The position numbers and the translations under genes were made by a program. From Deroplatys truncata (lineage: Eukaryota > Arthropoda > Insecta > Mantodea > Mantidae), in NCBI GenBank assembly GCA_030765065.1, contig CM060990.1:674404118-674468117 (forward strand): a stretch of DNA of 64,000 nt, read 5' to 3'. The notes beneath the pieces are model-generated. The model was not told where the DNA came from, made no database searches, and worked only from the letters and a program-made list of their open reading frames with translations. Shown here piece after piece: positions 1 to 12,571 of the stretch (position 1 is its first letter; the number at the start of each line of letters is the position of its first letter).

Positions 1-2934
1 GACTGGTTTGAAAAGATTCCAAGAAAAAACGCGAACCAATGTACTCGGTAGAAATAACCTCTCATGAGTTGTACTCTGATAGGTATTACCAGGCTAACCC
101 AATGTAGTATGACTAGCTACTCGACTTGTAGAGGTAGAGGTAGAGGTGGTTGACGTATGCCTTAATTGTAACAATAAAGTGCACATCAGCCATAATATTT
201 ATCTTTAACATTTCTTCCATATTTCTAGATATGAAGACAGTCTGAACTTCTTGCTGCCTTTGAACAGGGATGCAGTGGATCAAGGGCTGCTAAATTGTGT
301 GACATATTTAAAATAAGTGCTGGACAAGTTTTCCAAAAAGAGGCCAAAATGAATTTATTTGTGAATTTCAATTACTGCTTTACATCACAATCATTTAGAT
401 ACGTAAAAAAAGAACAAATGCAATGATAATAAAAATAGCATACAGTTTATAATCATAAATACATTAGGTAGTATATTAAAATAATTTGAAGTAATATAAA
501 ATTATTATTACTATGATTATTATTACAATTATCGTTGTTATTGTTTATTATTGCAAAATTACAACAAACCCTTCCTCTCCTATATGCACCAAAGTATACA
601 ATTTAAGAAAAAGGTATTGGCTAACTTGTAATTTACTAGCTTCCTTTGCAAGATGTACCCAAGCTCAGATATTGAAAGCCTCCTGCAGATGATATTGCTG
701 GTTAGTTAACAAATCTCCACTATTATTGGTGGCACTGTGACTATTCTAATCCTATTGACTGAACCTGGCAGGAGGAACTAAATACGTTCTTTTCAATTAT
801 TGTTATAAGCGAAATACCAGTTGGGCGATTACACTAGATAGTAACTATATACTGATTAGGGAGAGTGTTCATTTAAGAAAATTGTTAATTAAATAGGACG
901 TGAAATGGGCTTGTTGAATTATAATTATTGTGAATTCCAATTATATTTCTGAATGAATTTCTTTGAAAATTACGTAAAAAGGAATATTAATATTTGATAG
1001 TGTTAATAGCAATAACAACAATAATAATCATAATAACAAACTGTCTGAATTACAATATGTATTGCATTGTTTAATCTTTGGAAGTTTCTGACACAAACAC
1101 TATGTTACGACTGTGAGTTTAATATTGTATTGTTTAGGTAATGCTTGGAAATATCTTCCTCTCTTTATTGCTTTTATTGCACCAAAATAAAAGTTAAAGA
1201 ATATGTTCTTGCAGCTTATCTTTATAAATTTATTTAAAAAAGGATTTGTTCCTTTACGTTGTGCAAAATAATATACAGATTTTCAAACTAATTTTGCAAT
1301 AGCGACTATTAAAAAGAGTAAGATATTTCCCCCTTATCATAATTTCAACATTCAGAATTATTAATATATATATAACAGTTGTCAAAACTTATTTTTAACT
1401 TATTGTTAAATTTCTATTTCTGCACTTAATGCATTTGAAAATTATTTCTTATAAAAAGGAATTTGGATGTTTCTTATTAAAATTCTCTAGGTGGTTATTG
1501 CACACGTTAGGTTTTAATTTAAGATACCAATATCACCTGCCATTTCACATTATTTTAGTCTCTGTACAGAAGTTAAACTGCAAAACAATCAACACAGGGG
1601 CCATAATTCTTCACTGCAATGCGGAAGGCACCAAACAAGGGCGATAATCCTCTTCTGTCTTTGACTGAAAATCCTGGATTATGAAGATCCTTAATCACTC
1701 CGGCCCAGGATACATCAGGAGCCTGAACATTTTAAAAATAATAATTTGTTTATATTGGCATCTATCATTCGAAGAATTTTCATTATATTTATCTGTTTAT
1801 AAGCAATAACTAATATTATCATCTTACTCCATTCAATTAAATGAAGTTACAACAATATCTAGGAAATAAAGAGAACTTAAAGCATGTGTCATCATTTGGG
1901 AATTTAAAATACCAATTTAATGAAATTATAATGTAGCATGACTACTAATTTGGATTCTTCCACTAATGTATTAGCACCAAACTTTCAAAATTGTTTCAAC
2001 TGAGCTGAATTGCCACATGCTACGGATTTTGCAGACTGTCTATAAAGTATAGGTTGAAAAAAATTCGACCGCAAAGACAGAATACTTGTATTTTAGCTGC
2101 AGGAGCAAAAATCACAATTATTGGTGTTGATTTTAGTTTCTGTGTAATCACATATGCAAGTTCAGAGTGTTTGATGTAAGGCCCCGTCTTTACCTCCAAA
2201 TAAAAGATGATATCAAACACCGTAGCAAGTTACGTACAGTAAACACTATTCTGTTATTCACTATGGAACGTTTACATACGATACACCAAAACGCATGCAT
2301 ATCAGTCGTAAACAAGTCAATGTTATAGATTTCAGCTTAACTGAGGTGCTAATCTGGGCCAAGCACCAGGCAATAAACAACCTGCGGTAATCTAATCAAA
2401 GTGCAAATGCCTTCTGCTACAGCAGTCTAATTTAAACACGAGAACTAACCTCCCTCACATTTCAGAATACTGTGACGTTAATATACACCTAGCCAATGTC
2501 TCCACGTCCTAAGTTCGTGCATGTGCTTGTATTTTCTTGCGATTCTTCGAATAATTGATGGAAAAATACCGTTTAAAACACAGACCTAATTTCTATTGCA
2601 ATAAGCGGTTTTGCGTACAGCAACAAGGGAATTTTGGATGCACGTGCTTTTATTTGCATACGGAGTAAACCAAGGACAAACTGAGTATAGATGTTGTCTG
2701 AGGTGTGTCAGAAGTATAGTGCAGTGGTTATATCATAAAGTGTGTGTTGCAAATAACAGTTTAGAATATGGAAATATAAAAAAAGGGCGCCGCGTAAACT
2801 ATAATCTCTCAAAATTAGATAATTCACGTCTTTAACTTCTGCAGGGTGGAAAAGAAAACACTTTGATTCTTCATTTGCATAGGGCAGTGACTAGAACGGC
2901 TAAAGCGGTGAGAAAGAACTAACGACATAGGTAG
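1..2934. other. AT-rich intergenic or intronic DNA, no gene recognised
   Basis: All reading frames here are short and unremarkable. The stretch is AT-rich with small runs such as TTATTATTA. I see no conserved domain, no clear repeat of the families found further right, and no RNA gene. A short peptide near 244-355 looks faintly like a helix-turn-helix but cannot be supported (see rejected items). Confidence 0.6.
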
Positions 2935-3170
2935 CCTAGGTCGTTGAGGCACGGACCAGTGAATACCAGATATGAGGCTTAAATTCCGCCAGGATCGTTC
3001 TGATTGACTGAGGTTATTCCTGGTTTTGCTCAGACCTCATAAATGGCAAATTCAGGAGAGGTACCCTCAACTTAGACCTAGAACATCCCCCTCCCAAATT
3101 CCCTTTCACACATTTCATTTCACGTGGTGCCGTCTGCAGTAAGAACGGGCGTTAATCACTACTAACAGAA
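2935..3170. repeat. SINE-like interspersed repeat, family B, copy 1
   Basis: This segment aligns by eye with 19590-19850. Shared landmarks in the same order are a GTAGCC start, an ACTGAGGTT motif, AATTGGCAAAT or AAATGGCAAAT, GGAGAGGT, a CATTTCATTTCA block and GCAGTAAGAA near the end. The length of about 240 bp and the dispersed, diverged copies suit a SINE-type retroposon. No clear box A/box B pair remains, so the class is inferred. Confidence 0.55.
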
Positions 3171-3599
3171 CTAAAACAGTAAGAAAGTTGAAAACACAAT
3201 GTACCACTTTCATACTTAATGCTTATTTACGCACAAAATAATGGAATAATTAAAAAATCACCTCTAACAGTTCATTAATACATCATTAAGAGTTTCATAA
3301 AAATATGATTTAAAAACATTTGCGTTGTGTGTAGCAATGTTGCGAAACAGTAAAGTATGATAAAAGGTTATCACATCGGCAACTAATTTAAAAATAGGTA
3401 TGTATGAAATTTTGTGTACATTAAAACCCGATTGCCGCATTAAAATTTCAAATGAGTCCAAACGAAATTTTGGATTTTATAAACTTCATCTCTGTTTTTG
3501 AGATGACATCAACCCAGAGTGAAATGAGTCGCTTCTAAATTGGCTACATAAATGAAACATCTAGGGCAAAGTGGTTTATCGTATATACAGCCTTGGTAG
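3171..3599. other. Unassigned AT-rich sequence
   Basis: This is a transition between the SINE-like repeat and the satellite array. I see no gene or repeat in it. Confidence 0.5.
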
Positions 3600-3996
3600 T
3601 GCAATTCCTGACATCTGAGTAAACTTCAGAGAAATACCAGTGTAGAGCTATGCTGAAATAAAATAAGGTTCCTTTTCTCTGTGCACAGCTTAGAGAAATA
3701 CCAGTGTGAGTGCAATACTGAAACAAATAAGGTTCCTTTTCTCTGTGCACAGCTCAGAGAAATACCAGTGTGAGTGCAATACTGAAACAAATAAGGTTCC
3801 TTTCTTCTGTTCACAGTTCAGAGAAATACCAGTGTTAGACCTATACTGAAACAAATAAAGTTCCTTTCTTCTGTACAAAGTTAACAGAAATACCACTCCT
3901 AGAGCTGTGCTGAAACGAATAAGATTTCATCCCTCTGTCCAGAGTTAAGAGAAATTCGACTGTTAGAACGTACTGAAACAAATAAAGTTTGGCGAA

Positions 3997-4377
3997 TCTG
4001 CTCTTAGTTCTCTTCGTTGAAAATTGTTATAAAAGCAATAGGGAAGTCAATAAAATACGAACCGTAAGAGTCAGTTTAGAAGTGGATGTGATCTCTTCAA
4101 CAGCTGGTGCCCACCTGCCCGCCCTTTTTAGGTGCTTTACTTTTATAGGTAAATCGCGTTATGAACACAACAAACCTAGCCATTTTTGATTCACGGCCGC
4201 AACTGCTACACTCCTTTCCTTATAAAAAGCATCCTTCGGTTACGTTTTGAGGCTGAGGGCCCTCAATCTCTCGGCTACGCCTTGAGGCTGAGTTTCTTAC
4301 CGACTTTGGCGGCATTAAATATTCGTCTGTTGGACATCACATCATTTTCATCACCAAGGAAGAGAACTAAGAGCAGA
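3997..4377. mobile_element. 381-bp MITE inserted in the 64-bp satellite
   Basis: The satellite is broken by a segment whose ends are inverted copies of each other: TCTGCTCTTAGTTCTCTTC at 3997-4015 and its complement ending at 4377. The interior is unrelated to the satellite and includes the perfect palindrome GAGGGCCCTC at 4255-4264. A diverged relative lies near 56240-56640 with the same palindrome. No coding potential is visible, so this is a non-autonomous DNA transposon. A clear target-site duplication was not found, so the superfamily is open. Confidence 0.8.
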
Positions 4378-7300
4378 CTGTCCTAAAGTTACTTAATTCT
4401 GTACACAGTTAAGAGAAATACAACTGTTACAGCTGTACTGAAACAAATAGAAATGCCTCCTTCTGTACACAGTTAGGAGACATACCACTGTTAGAGCTGT
4501 ACTGAAACAAATAATCTTCCTTTCTTCTGTACACAGTTAAGAAAAACACCACTGTTAGAGCTGTACTGAAACAAATACGATTCCTTTCTTCCGACAACAG
4601 GTAAAAAAATACCACTGTTTGAGCAGTACTGAAACATTTAGGTTTCAATTCTTCTGTACACTGTTAAGCGAAATACCAGTGTTAAAGCTTCGCTTAAACA
4701 ATTATGATTTCTTTTTTCTGAACACAATTAAGAGAAATATCACTGTTAGAGCCGTATTAAAACATGTGAGGTTCCTCTCGTTTGTGCACATTTAAGAGAA
4801 ATACCACTGTTAGAGCTTTACTGCAAGAAATAAGTTTCTATTCTTCGGTACACATTTAAGAGACATACCTCTGTTTGAGCTGTTCTGAAACAAACAAAGT
4901 TCTATTCTTCTGTACGCAATTAAGGGAACAAACACTGTTAGAGTAGTAATGAAATAAAAAAGGTACCATTCGTCTGTACAGTTAAGAGAAATACCACTGT
5001 CACAGCAGTACTGAAAATAGGCTTCCTTTCTTCTGTCCACAGCTAAGAGAAATACCATTGTTAGAGCTGTACTGAACAAACAAAGTTTCTTTCTTCTGCA
5101 CACAATTAAGAGAAATACCACTGGAGAAGTACCGAAACCAATAAGACTCCATTCTTCTGTACACCACTCAGAGCTATACCTCTGAGGGCTGTACTAAAAC
5201 AAATAGGGTTTCTTTCTTCATTATACAGGTAAGAGATATACCAGTGTTAGTGCTGTACTGAAACAAACAAGGCTGCTTTATTGTGTACACAGTTAAGATA
5301 AATAATGCTGTTAGAGCTACAGTAAAACAAATAAGATTCCTTTCATGTGTACACAGTACTAAGAAGTACAAGTGATAGTTGTATGCTAAATTAAATAGGG
5401 TTCTTCTCTTCCGTCCACAGTTACGAGAAATGCCAATCTCAAAGTTGTACTGAAAAAATATAGGATCCTTTCTTCTGTACACAGCTAAGAGAAATACTAG
5501 TGTTAGAGCTCTACTGAAACAAATAAGTTTCTTTCTTTTGTACACATTTAAGAGATATTACAATGCTAGAGCTGTACTAAAACAAGTAAGGTTCCTTTGT
5601 TCTGCAAACAGCTAAGAGAAATACCACTGTAAGAGCTGTACTGAAACAAATAAGGTTTCACTATTCTTCACAAATTAAGACAAATACCAGCGTTAGAGCT
5701 GTGCTGAAACAAATAAAGCTGGTTTCATCCGTACACATTAAGAGAAATAGCAACGATAGAGATTTTTTAAAACAAATGTGTTTACTTTGTTCTGTACACA
5801 GCAGAGAGAAATACCAAAATACCAGTGTTCGAGCTGCACTGAAACAAACACGTTTCCTCTCTTGTGTAAACAATTAAGATAAATATCACTGTTTTGGCTG
5901 TACTGAAGCATATAAGGTTTCTTTCATCTGTACACAGTTATGAGAAATACAAACGTTAGTGCTGTACTGAAACAAATAACAATCCTTTCTTCTGTACACA
6001 GTTAAGAGAATCACTAGTATAAAAGCTTAACAGAAAAAATAAGCTTCCATTCTTATGTTGACAATTAGCAGAAATGCGAGTGGTAGAGCTGTACTGTAAC
6101 AATTAAGGTTGCTTTCTTCTGTACACAGTTAAGAGAAATACCTCTGTTAGAGCTGTACTGAAACAAATAAAGTTCTAATCTTCTGTGCTGAATTATGAGA
6201 AATACCACTGTTAGGACACTACCGAAACACCTACTTTTCCATTCTTCTGTAAACTGTTAAGCGAAATACCACTCTTAGAGCTGCATTGAAACAACTGAGG
6301 TTTCTTTTTTCAGTACACAGTTAAGAGAAGTTCCACTGTTACAGCTGTACTGATACATATAAAGTTCCATTCTGCTGTACACCATTCAGAGATATACCTG
6401 TGTTAGAACTGGACTTAAATAAATAAGGTTCCTTTCCTCTGTACACAGTTAAGAGAAATACCACTATTACGGCTGTACTGATACATATAAAGTTCCATTC
6501 TGCTGTACACCATTCAGAGATATACCTGTGTTAGAACTGGACTTAAATAAATAAGGTTCCTTTCCTCTGTACACAGTTAAGAGAAATACCACTGTTACAG
6601 CTGTACTGATACATATAAAGTTCCATTCTGCTGTACACCATTCAGAGATATACGTGTATTAGAACTGCACTGAAACAAATAAGGTTACTTTCTTCTGTAC
6701 ACATGTTAAAAATATACCACTGTTTGAGCTGTATTGAATTAAATTACGTTCCTCTTTTGTGCACAAAGTACAGAGATTTACCTGTCATAGTTGTATGTTA
6801 AAACAAACAAGGTTCCTCTCTTCTGATCCGCAGTTAGAAGAAATACCTCTGTTAGAGATTTCTTGCAACAAATAGCGTTTCTTGCTTCACTTTACAGTTA
6901 CGAGCAATAGCACTGTTAGAGCTCTAGTGAAACAAGTAAGATTGGTTTATTGTGTACATAGTTTAGAGAAATATCACTGTAAGATTGCGTACAGAAAAAA
7001 ATAAAGTTCCATTCCTCTGTACATAGTTGAAAGAATTACCAGTGTTATAGCTGTACTGAAACAAATAGTTTTTTTTTAAATTTAGATTATAGTTAACAAA
7101 CATATCACTGTTAGAGCTGACTGAAAAGAATGATGTATCTTTCTTCTGTAAACAATTTAGAGGAATACCACTGCTGGAGCTGTACTGAAACAAATAAGCT
7201 TCTCATCTTCTGTACACAGTTAGGAGAAATAAAAATGTTGGATCTGTACCGAAACAAATATAATTCCCTTCTTTTTATACAGTTAAGAAATGTAGCAATG

Positions 7301-8039
7301 TTAGTATTTTACAGATACAAATAAGGTTCCTTTATTCTGTAAACAGTTAAGAGAAATACCACTGTTGGAGCTGTACTGAAGCAAATGCAGTTCCTTTCTT
7401 CTCTAAACATTTAAAAGGATTATCAGTGTTACTGCTGCTGTGAAACAAGTAACGTACCTTTCTTGTGTATACAGTTAACAGGTACAATACTGTTAGATCT
7501 GCACTGAAACAAATAAGGTTCCCCTCTCCTTTACATAGTACAGAGAAGTGCTAGTGATAGTTGTACTGAAAAAAATAAGGTTGTCCTTTTCTGTTCACAG
7601 TTAAGATGAACAATACCGTTAGAGCTGCATTGAAACGAATAAAACTCCCTTCTTTACACAGTTAAGAAACTTTTCAGTGTTACAGCTGTGCAGAAACGAA
7701 TAAGGTTCCTCTCTTCTGTACACATTTAACAGAAATATTACCGTTAATGCTGCACTGCAACAAATAAGGTTCCTTTCTTCGCTACACAGTTAAGAGATGT
7801 ATACCAATGATAGAGCTGTACTGAAACAAATAAGGTTGCATTATTTTGTACACAATTAAGAGAAATACCAATTTTAGAACAGTACTGAAACAAATAAGGT
7901 TCTTTTTATCTGTACACAATTAAGATCTTCACCAGTGTTAGAGCTGTAGTGAAAAAAATTAGCCTTCATTCTTCTGTTCACGGTTAGGTGAAACAACAGC
8001 GTTACAGATGTACTGAAACAGATTAGATTGTTTTCTTCT

Positions 8040-9365
8040 GTACACAGTTAAGAGAAATACCACTGTTAAAGCTATAGTGGAACAAACAAGGATCCTTTCT
8101 TCTGGACACAGTTAAGAGAAATACCACTGTTAAAGCTATAGTGGAACAAATAAAGATCCTTTCTTCTGGACACAGTTAAGAGAAATACCACTGTTAAAGC
8201 TATAGTGGAACAAATAAAGATCCTTTCTTCTGTACACAGTTAAGAGAAGTACCACTGTTAAAGCTATAGTGGAACAAACAAAGATCCTTTCTTCTGTACA
8301 CAGTTAAGAGAAATACCACTGTTAAAGCTATAGTGGAACAAACAAAGATCCTTTCTTCTGTACACAGTTAAGAGAAATACCACTGTTTAAGCTATGGTGG
8401 AACAAACAAAGATCCTTTCTTTTGTACACAGCTAAGAGAAATAATACTGTTAGAGCTGCACTGAAACAAATAAGGTTCCTTTCCTCTGTAAACAGTTAAG
8501 GGAAATACTATGTTAGAGCTGCACTGAAACAAATAAGCTTCCTTTCCTCTGTAAACAGTTAAGGGAAATACTACTGTTAGAGCTGCACTGAAACAAATAA
8601 GGTTCCTTTCCTCTGTAAACAGTTAAGGGAAATAATACTGTTAGAGCTGCACTGAAACAAATAAGGTTCCTTTCCTCTGTAAACAGTTAAGGGAAATACT
8701 ACTGTTAGAGCTGCACTGAAACAAATAAGGTTCCTTTCCTCTTTAAACAGTTAAGGGAAATAATACTGTTAGAGCTGCACTGAAACAAATAAGGTTCCTT
8801 TCCTCTGTAAACAGTTAAGGGAAATAATAGTGTTAAAGCTGCACTGAAACAAATAAGGTTCCTTTCCTCTGTAAACAGTTAAGGGAAATAATACTGTTAG
8901 AGCTGCACTGAAACAAATAAGGTTCCTTTCCTCTGTAAACAGTTAAGGGAAATAATAGTGTTAGAGGAGTAGTGAAACAAATAAGGTTCCTTTCCTCTGT
9001 AAACAGTTAAGGGAAATAATACTGTTAAAGCTGCACTGAAACAAATAAGGTCCCTTTCCTCTGTAAACAGTTAAGGGAAATAATACTGTTAAAGCTGCAC
9101 TGAAACAAATAAGGTTCCTTTCCTCTGTAAACAGTTAAGGGAAATAATAGTGTTAAAGCTGCACTGAAACAAATAAGGTTCCTTTCCTCTGTAAACAGTT
9201 AAGGGAAATAATACTGTTAGAGCTGCACTGAAACAAATAAGGTTCCTTTCCTCTGTAAACAGTTAAGGGAAATAATAGTGTTAGAGGAGTAGTGAAACAA
9301 ATAAGGTTCCTTTCCTCTGTAAACAGTTAAGGGAAATAATAGTGTTAGAGGAGTAGTGAAACACA
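8040..9365. repeat. Homogenised sub-arrays of the 64-bp satellite
   Basis: About six near-identical units marked by GCTATAGTGGAAC run from 8040 to 8430. About fourteen units marked by CTCTGTAAACAGTTAAGGG follow to 9365. Neighbouring units differ by only a few bases, unlike the diverged flanks. This is the expected trace of recent local amplification by unequal exchange or slippage. Confidence 0.9.
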
Positions 9366-12198
9366 TAGGTTTCCATGCCTCAGTACGCTGTTAAGAAAAC
9401 CATCTCTGTTAGACCTGCACTGAAATTAATAAGGATTATTTTTTTCTTTACACAGTTAAGAGAAATACGACTGTTAATTCTGTACCGGAACAAATGATAT
9501 TCCTTTTTTGTCCTGAGTTAAGGGAAATACCACTGTAAGAGCTGTACTGAAACAAATAAGTTCCATTCTTCTGTCCATGCTTAAGATAAAATACCACCGC
9601 TAGAGCTGTACTGAAACGAATAAGGCTCCTATTCTTCTATTCATTGTTAAGAGAAATAACACTGTTAGAGCAGTACTGAATTAAATAAGGTTCCATTATT
9701 CTCGCCACACCTACGAGAAATATAACTATTTTAACTGTACTGAAAGAAATAAAGTTCCTTTCTTCTGCATAATGTTCAGAGAAGTATCAGTGTTAGAGCT
9801 GTACTGAAACAAATAAGGCTCCATCGTTCTGTACACAGTTAAGACAAATACCTGTTTTACAGCTGTACTGAAATAAATGAGGTTTTTTTCTTCATTATAC
9901 TGTTAGGAGCTATACCACTGTTAGAGATGTACTGTAATATATAAGGTTTCATTCTTTAGTGTACACAGTTAAGAGAAATACCGGTGTTAATGCTGTACTG
10001 AAACAAATAAGTTCTTTTTCTAGAGCACAGTTGACTGAAGTACCACTAATAGAGCTGCACCAAAACAAATAATGTTCCTTTATTCAGTACACAGTTAAAA
10101 GAAATACTACTATTGGAGCTGTACTGAAGCCAATAAGCTTCCTTTCCTGTGTACACTGTTAAAAGGAATACTAATGTTAGTGCTGCAGTAAAACAAATAA
10201 GGTACCTTTCTTCTGTATAAATTTAAGTAATATACTAGTGATAATGCCGTACTGAAACAAACAAGGTTACTTTATTCTGTGCACAGTACACAGAAGTTCC
10301 AGTGAAAGTTTTATGCTGAAACAATTAATCTTCTTCTCTTCTGTCCCACAGTTATGAGAAATACCCTGTTATAACTGAACTGAAAAATATAGTTTCCCTT
10401 CCTGTGTACACAGTTAAGAGAAATTCCAGTGTCAGTGCTCTACTGAAACAAATAAGGTTCTATATTCTGCACATAATTAAAGGAATACCAATGTTAGAGC
10501 TGTATTGAAACAAATAAGATTCCTTTAATATGTACACAGTTAAGAGAAATACCTCTGTTAGGGCTATACTGAAATAAATGAGGTTCCTCTCATCTGTACA
10601 CAGTTAAGAGAAATACCAGTTAGAGCTGTACCGAAAAAATCAATGATCCTTTTTTCTAAAACACAGTTAACAGTAATAACACTTTTAGACATGTACCGAA
10701 ACAATTATGGTTCCTTTCGTCTGTACACAGTTCAGAGATACACCAGTGTTAGAGCTGTACAGTAAAAAATAATGATCCTTTCTTCTGTACACAGTAAGGG
10801 GAAATACCAGAGTTAGAGCTGTACTGAAACAAATATGCTTCATCCCTTATGTAAACATTTAAGATAAATACCACTGTTTTGGCCGTACTGAAACAAATAT
10901 GCTTTCTTGCTTCTGATCACTGTTAAGAGAAATAACACTTTTTGAGCTGTACTGAATTAAATTAGGCTTCTTTCTTCATTATACATCTTTGTACACATTA
11001 GAGAGAAAGGTCAGTGTTAATGCTGCATTGAAACAAAAAAGTTTTTTTCTTTAGAGAACAGTTTACAAAAATTCCACTAGTAGAGCAACACTGACACAAA
11101 TAATGTTCAATTATACTGTACGCCAAGGATGTTGAAAATGCCTTTCTCTCTCGAGTCATCAAATATGCAACATGCATTACACCGCTCAGTAGCACATGGA
11201 AAACAAATGAATAGACAGCCGGCTAGGAAAGGAGTTGCGCCTGCGAGTCACACTGCCCAGCGAGCCACACCAGCTGCAACACAGGAGATATACCACTGTT
11301 GGAGCTTTACTGAAGCAAATAAGTTTCATTTCTTCTGTACAGGGTTATAAGAAATACTAGTGTTAGAGCTGTAGTGAAACGAATAGCTTTCCTTTCTTCT
11401 GTGCACAGTTAAGCGAAATACCAGTGTTAGGCCTACACTGCAACAAATAAGGTTCCTTTCTTCCGTATACATTTAAGAGATATACCAGTGTTAACTTTGT
11501 ACTGAAAACACAAGGTTCCTTTATTCTGTACACAGTACAGAGTGGTGCCAGTGATAGTTGTATGCTGAATCAAATAAGGCTCATCTCTTCTGTCCACAGT
11601 GATGAGAACTACCACTGTTAATGCTGTAGTGAAAAAATATAGGTTCCCTTCATCTGTACACAGTTAAGAGAAATACCAGTGTTGGAGCTCTACTGAAACA
11701 TATAAGGTTCATTTCTCTTGTATAAAGTTAAGAGATATTCCAATGTTAGAGCTATAATAAAACAATTAAGATTTATTTGTTGTATACACTGTTAAGAGAA
11801 ATACCACCGTAAGAGCTGAACTGAAACAAATAAGGTTCTATTATTTTGTACACAATTAAGAGAAATAGCACTGTTAGAGCTGAACTGAAACAAATAAGGT
11901 TCTATTATTTTGTACACAATTAAGAGAAATAGCACTGTTAGAGCTGAACTGAAACAAATAAGGTTCTATTATTTTGTACACAATTAAGAGAAATAGTAAT
12001 GTTAGAGCTGTACTGAAACAAATAAGGTTCTATTATTTTGTACACAATTAAGAGAAATAGCACTGTTAGAGCTTAACTGAAACAAATAAGGTTCTATTAT
12101 TTTGTACACAATTAAGAGAAATAGTAATGTTAGAGCTGTACTGAAACAAATAAGGTTCCTTTTATCTGTACATAGTTAAGCAAAATACTACTGTTAAA

Positions 12199-12571
12199 TT
12201 CATTCATTCATTATCTGTTTACCCTCCTCTCATGTAGGACTTACACCCCCCAGGACTTACAGGCGGGTGCCTGGGGTCAGAGGCCCGTCGAGGAGCAGAC
12301 ACTCATGGATCAGACAGAGCATCCAGGATGGGTGATCAGCTCGATGCCTGGTATGGGATGAAGGAAGTAGATGAAGCGAAATGTTGGTGAAATGGATGAA
12401 AGGAAAGGTGATGATGGAGCAGTTGGTGGAATGAATGGCGGGGGAAACCGGAGAACCCGGCCCAGACGCCGCTTCGTCCACCACAAATCCCACATGCAGG
12501 TCCCTGGGATTGAACCCGGTCTGCCACGGTGGGAGGCGAGCGGTCTAACCACTCGGCCACGGCGCCGCCCT
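12199..12571 (-). mobile_element. tRNA-headed SINE (family A), copy 1
   Basis: Read on the minus strand the element starts GGCGCCGTGGCCGAGTGG, with a polymerase III box A (TGGCCGAGTGG, 12549-12559) and box B (GGGTTCAATCCC, 12506-12517). It ends in a short tail of repeated GAAT at 12199-12215. It is flanked by a 13-base direct repeat, TACTACTGTTAAA, at 12186-12198 and 12572-12584, which is the target-site duplication. The body shows no coding function. Related copies lie at 14898, 50034 and, as a tail fragment, 22768. Confidence 0.92.

Noticed and set aside
244-355. A peptide (ELLAAFEQGCSGSRAAKLCD) resembling a helix-turn-helix
   Set aside because: An in-frame stop lies just upstream, a competing frame is equally open, and no neighbouring part of a transposase is seen.
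3544-7193. Many minus-strand open frames with repeated LYRRKE, LFQYS and GISLNC peptides
   Set aside because: They are translations of the 64-bp satellite. The unit is not a multiple of three, so the frame rotates, and none extends beyond about two units without stops.
12500-12571. Possible tRNA gene (box A and box B at correct spacing)
   Set aside because: It is followed by a SINE body and flanked by a target duplication, and lacks a matching 3' acceptor strand. It is the SINE head.
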